A stretch of 62,500 nucleotides of DNA from Chrysomallon squamiferum (Eukaryota; Mollusca; Gastropoda; Neomphalida; Peltospiridae): positions 12,792,753 to 12,855,252 of the forward strand of contig CM022675.1 of assembly GCA_012295275.1 (NCBI GenBank), given 5' to 3'. Shown piece after piece: positions 62,471 through 62,500 of this stretch (the first letter of the stretch is position 1; every line of letters begins with the position of its first letter). A program made the translations under genes and the position numbers. Under the pieces are notes generated by a model. The model did not search any database and had not been told where the DNA came from. It saw only the letters and a program-made list of their open reading frames with translations.

Positions 62471-62500
62471 TCGTGAGGATCTAGAGGGGTCCAAAATGTC

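Overview
The window is AT-rich animal DNA with intron-split genes, many microsatellites and dispersed short repeats. It is most probably from a mollusc. The SINE fragments near 12.3 kb and 20.1 kb carry blocks I recognise from an abundant gastropod/bivalve SINE (GGGATGGTGCATATAAAAG, then GCTAATC.GAAAGA and GAAGTGGC). The encoded proteins are closer to animal orthologues than to anything else. I see no bacterial, viral or reverse-transcriptase coding sequence.

Four protein genes were rebuilt by joining exons whose splice sites and reading phases agree. (1) KANSL1, minus strand, 344-8149, three exons; its C-terminal part lies beyond the left edge. It is a scaffold of the NSL histone-acetyltransferase complex. 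(2) ACADL (long-chain acyl-CoA dehydrogenase, mitochondrial beta-oxidation), minus strand, 14316-21461, nine exons, complete at 432 aa. (3) A GPATCH8/ZNF804-like nuclear RS-rich protein, plus strand, 23123-57247, at least six exons, about 1465 aa. It has the conserved SFSF and CNPLYFDF blocks, but I found no G-patch or C2H2 finger. (4) The 3' end of a contactin-like GPI-anchored adhesion gene, minus strand, 60836-62179 and onward past the right edge.

Layout: KANSL1 and ACADL lie in the same direction, separated by about 6 kb of repeats and the KANSL1 promoter. ACADL and the GPATCH8-like gene are head to head across about 1.7 kb holding a palindromic CRE. The GPATCH8-like gene and contactin are tail to tail. 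The genes do not form a pathway; this is ordinary gene-neighbour order. Most of 23-52 kb is two large introns (about 10 and 19 kb) of the GPATCH8-like gene, filled with AT-rich simple sequence.

Points most worth a second look: the apparent loss of the G-patch/zinc-finger N-terminus in a GPATCH8-family protein; exon-like segments in its first intron (28.3 and 31.7 kb); a tandem duplication that copies the KANSL1 exon-2 splice acceptor; a 133-bp tandem duplication plus a third copy in ACADL introns; and a diverged duplication flanking the contactin 3' exons. I found no clear sign of a new biological system.
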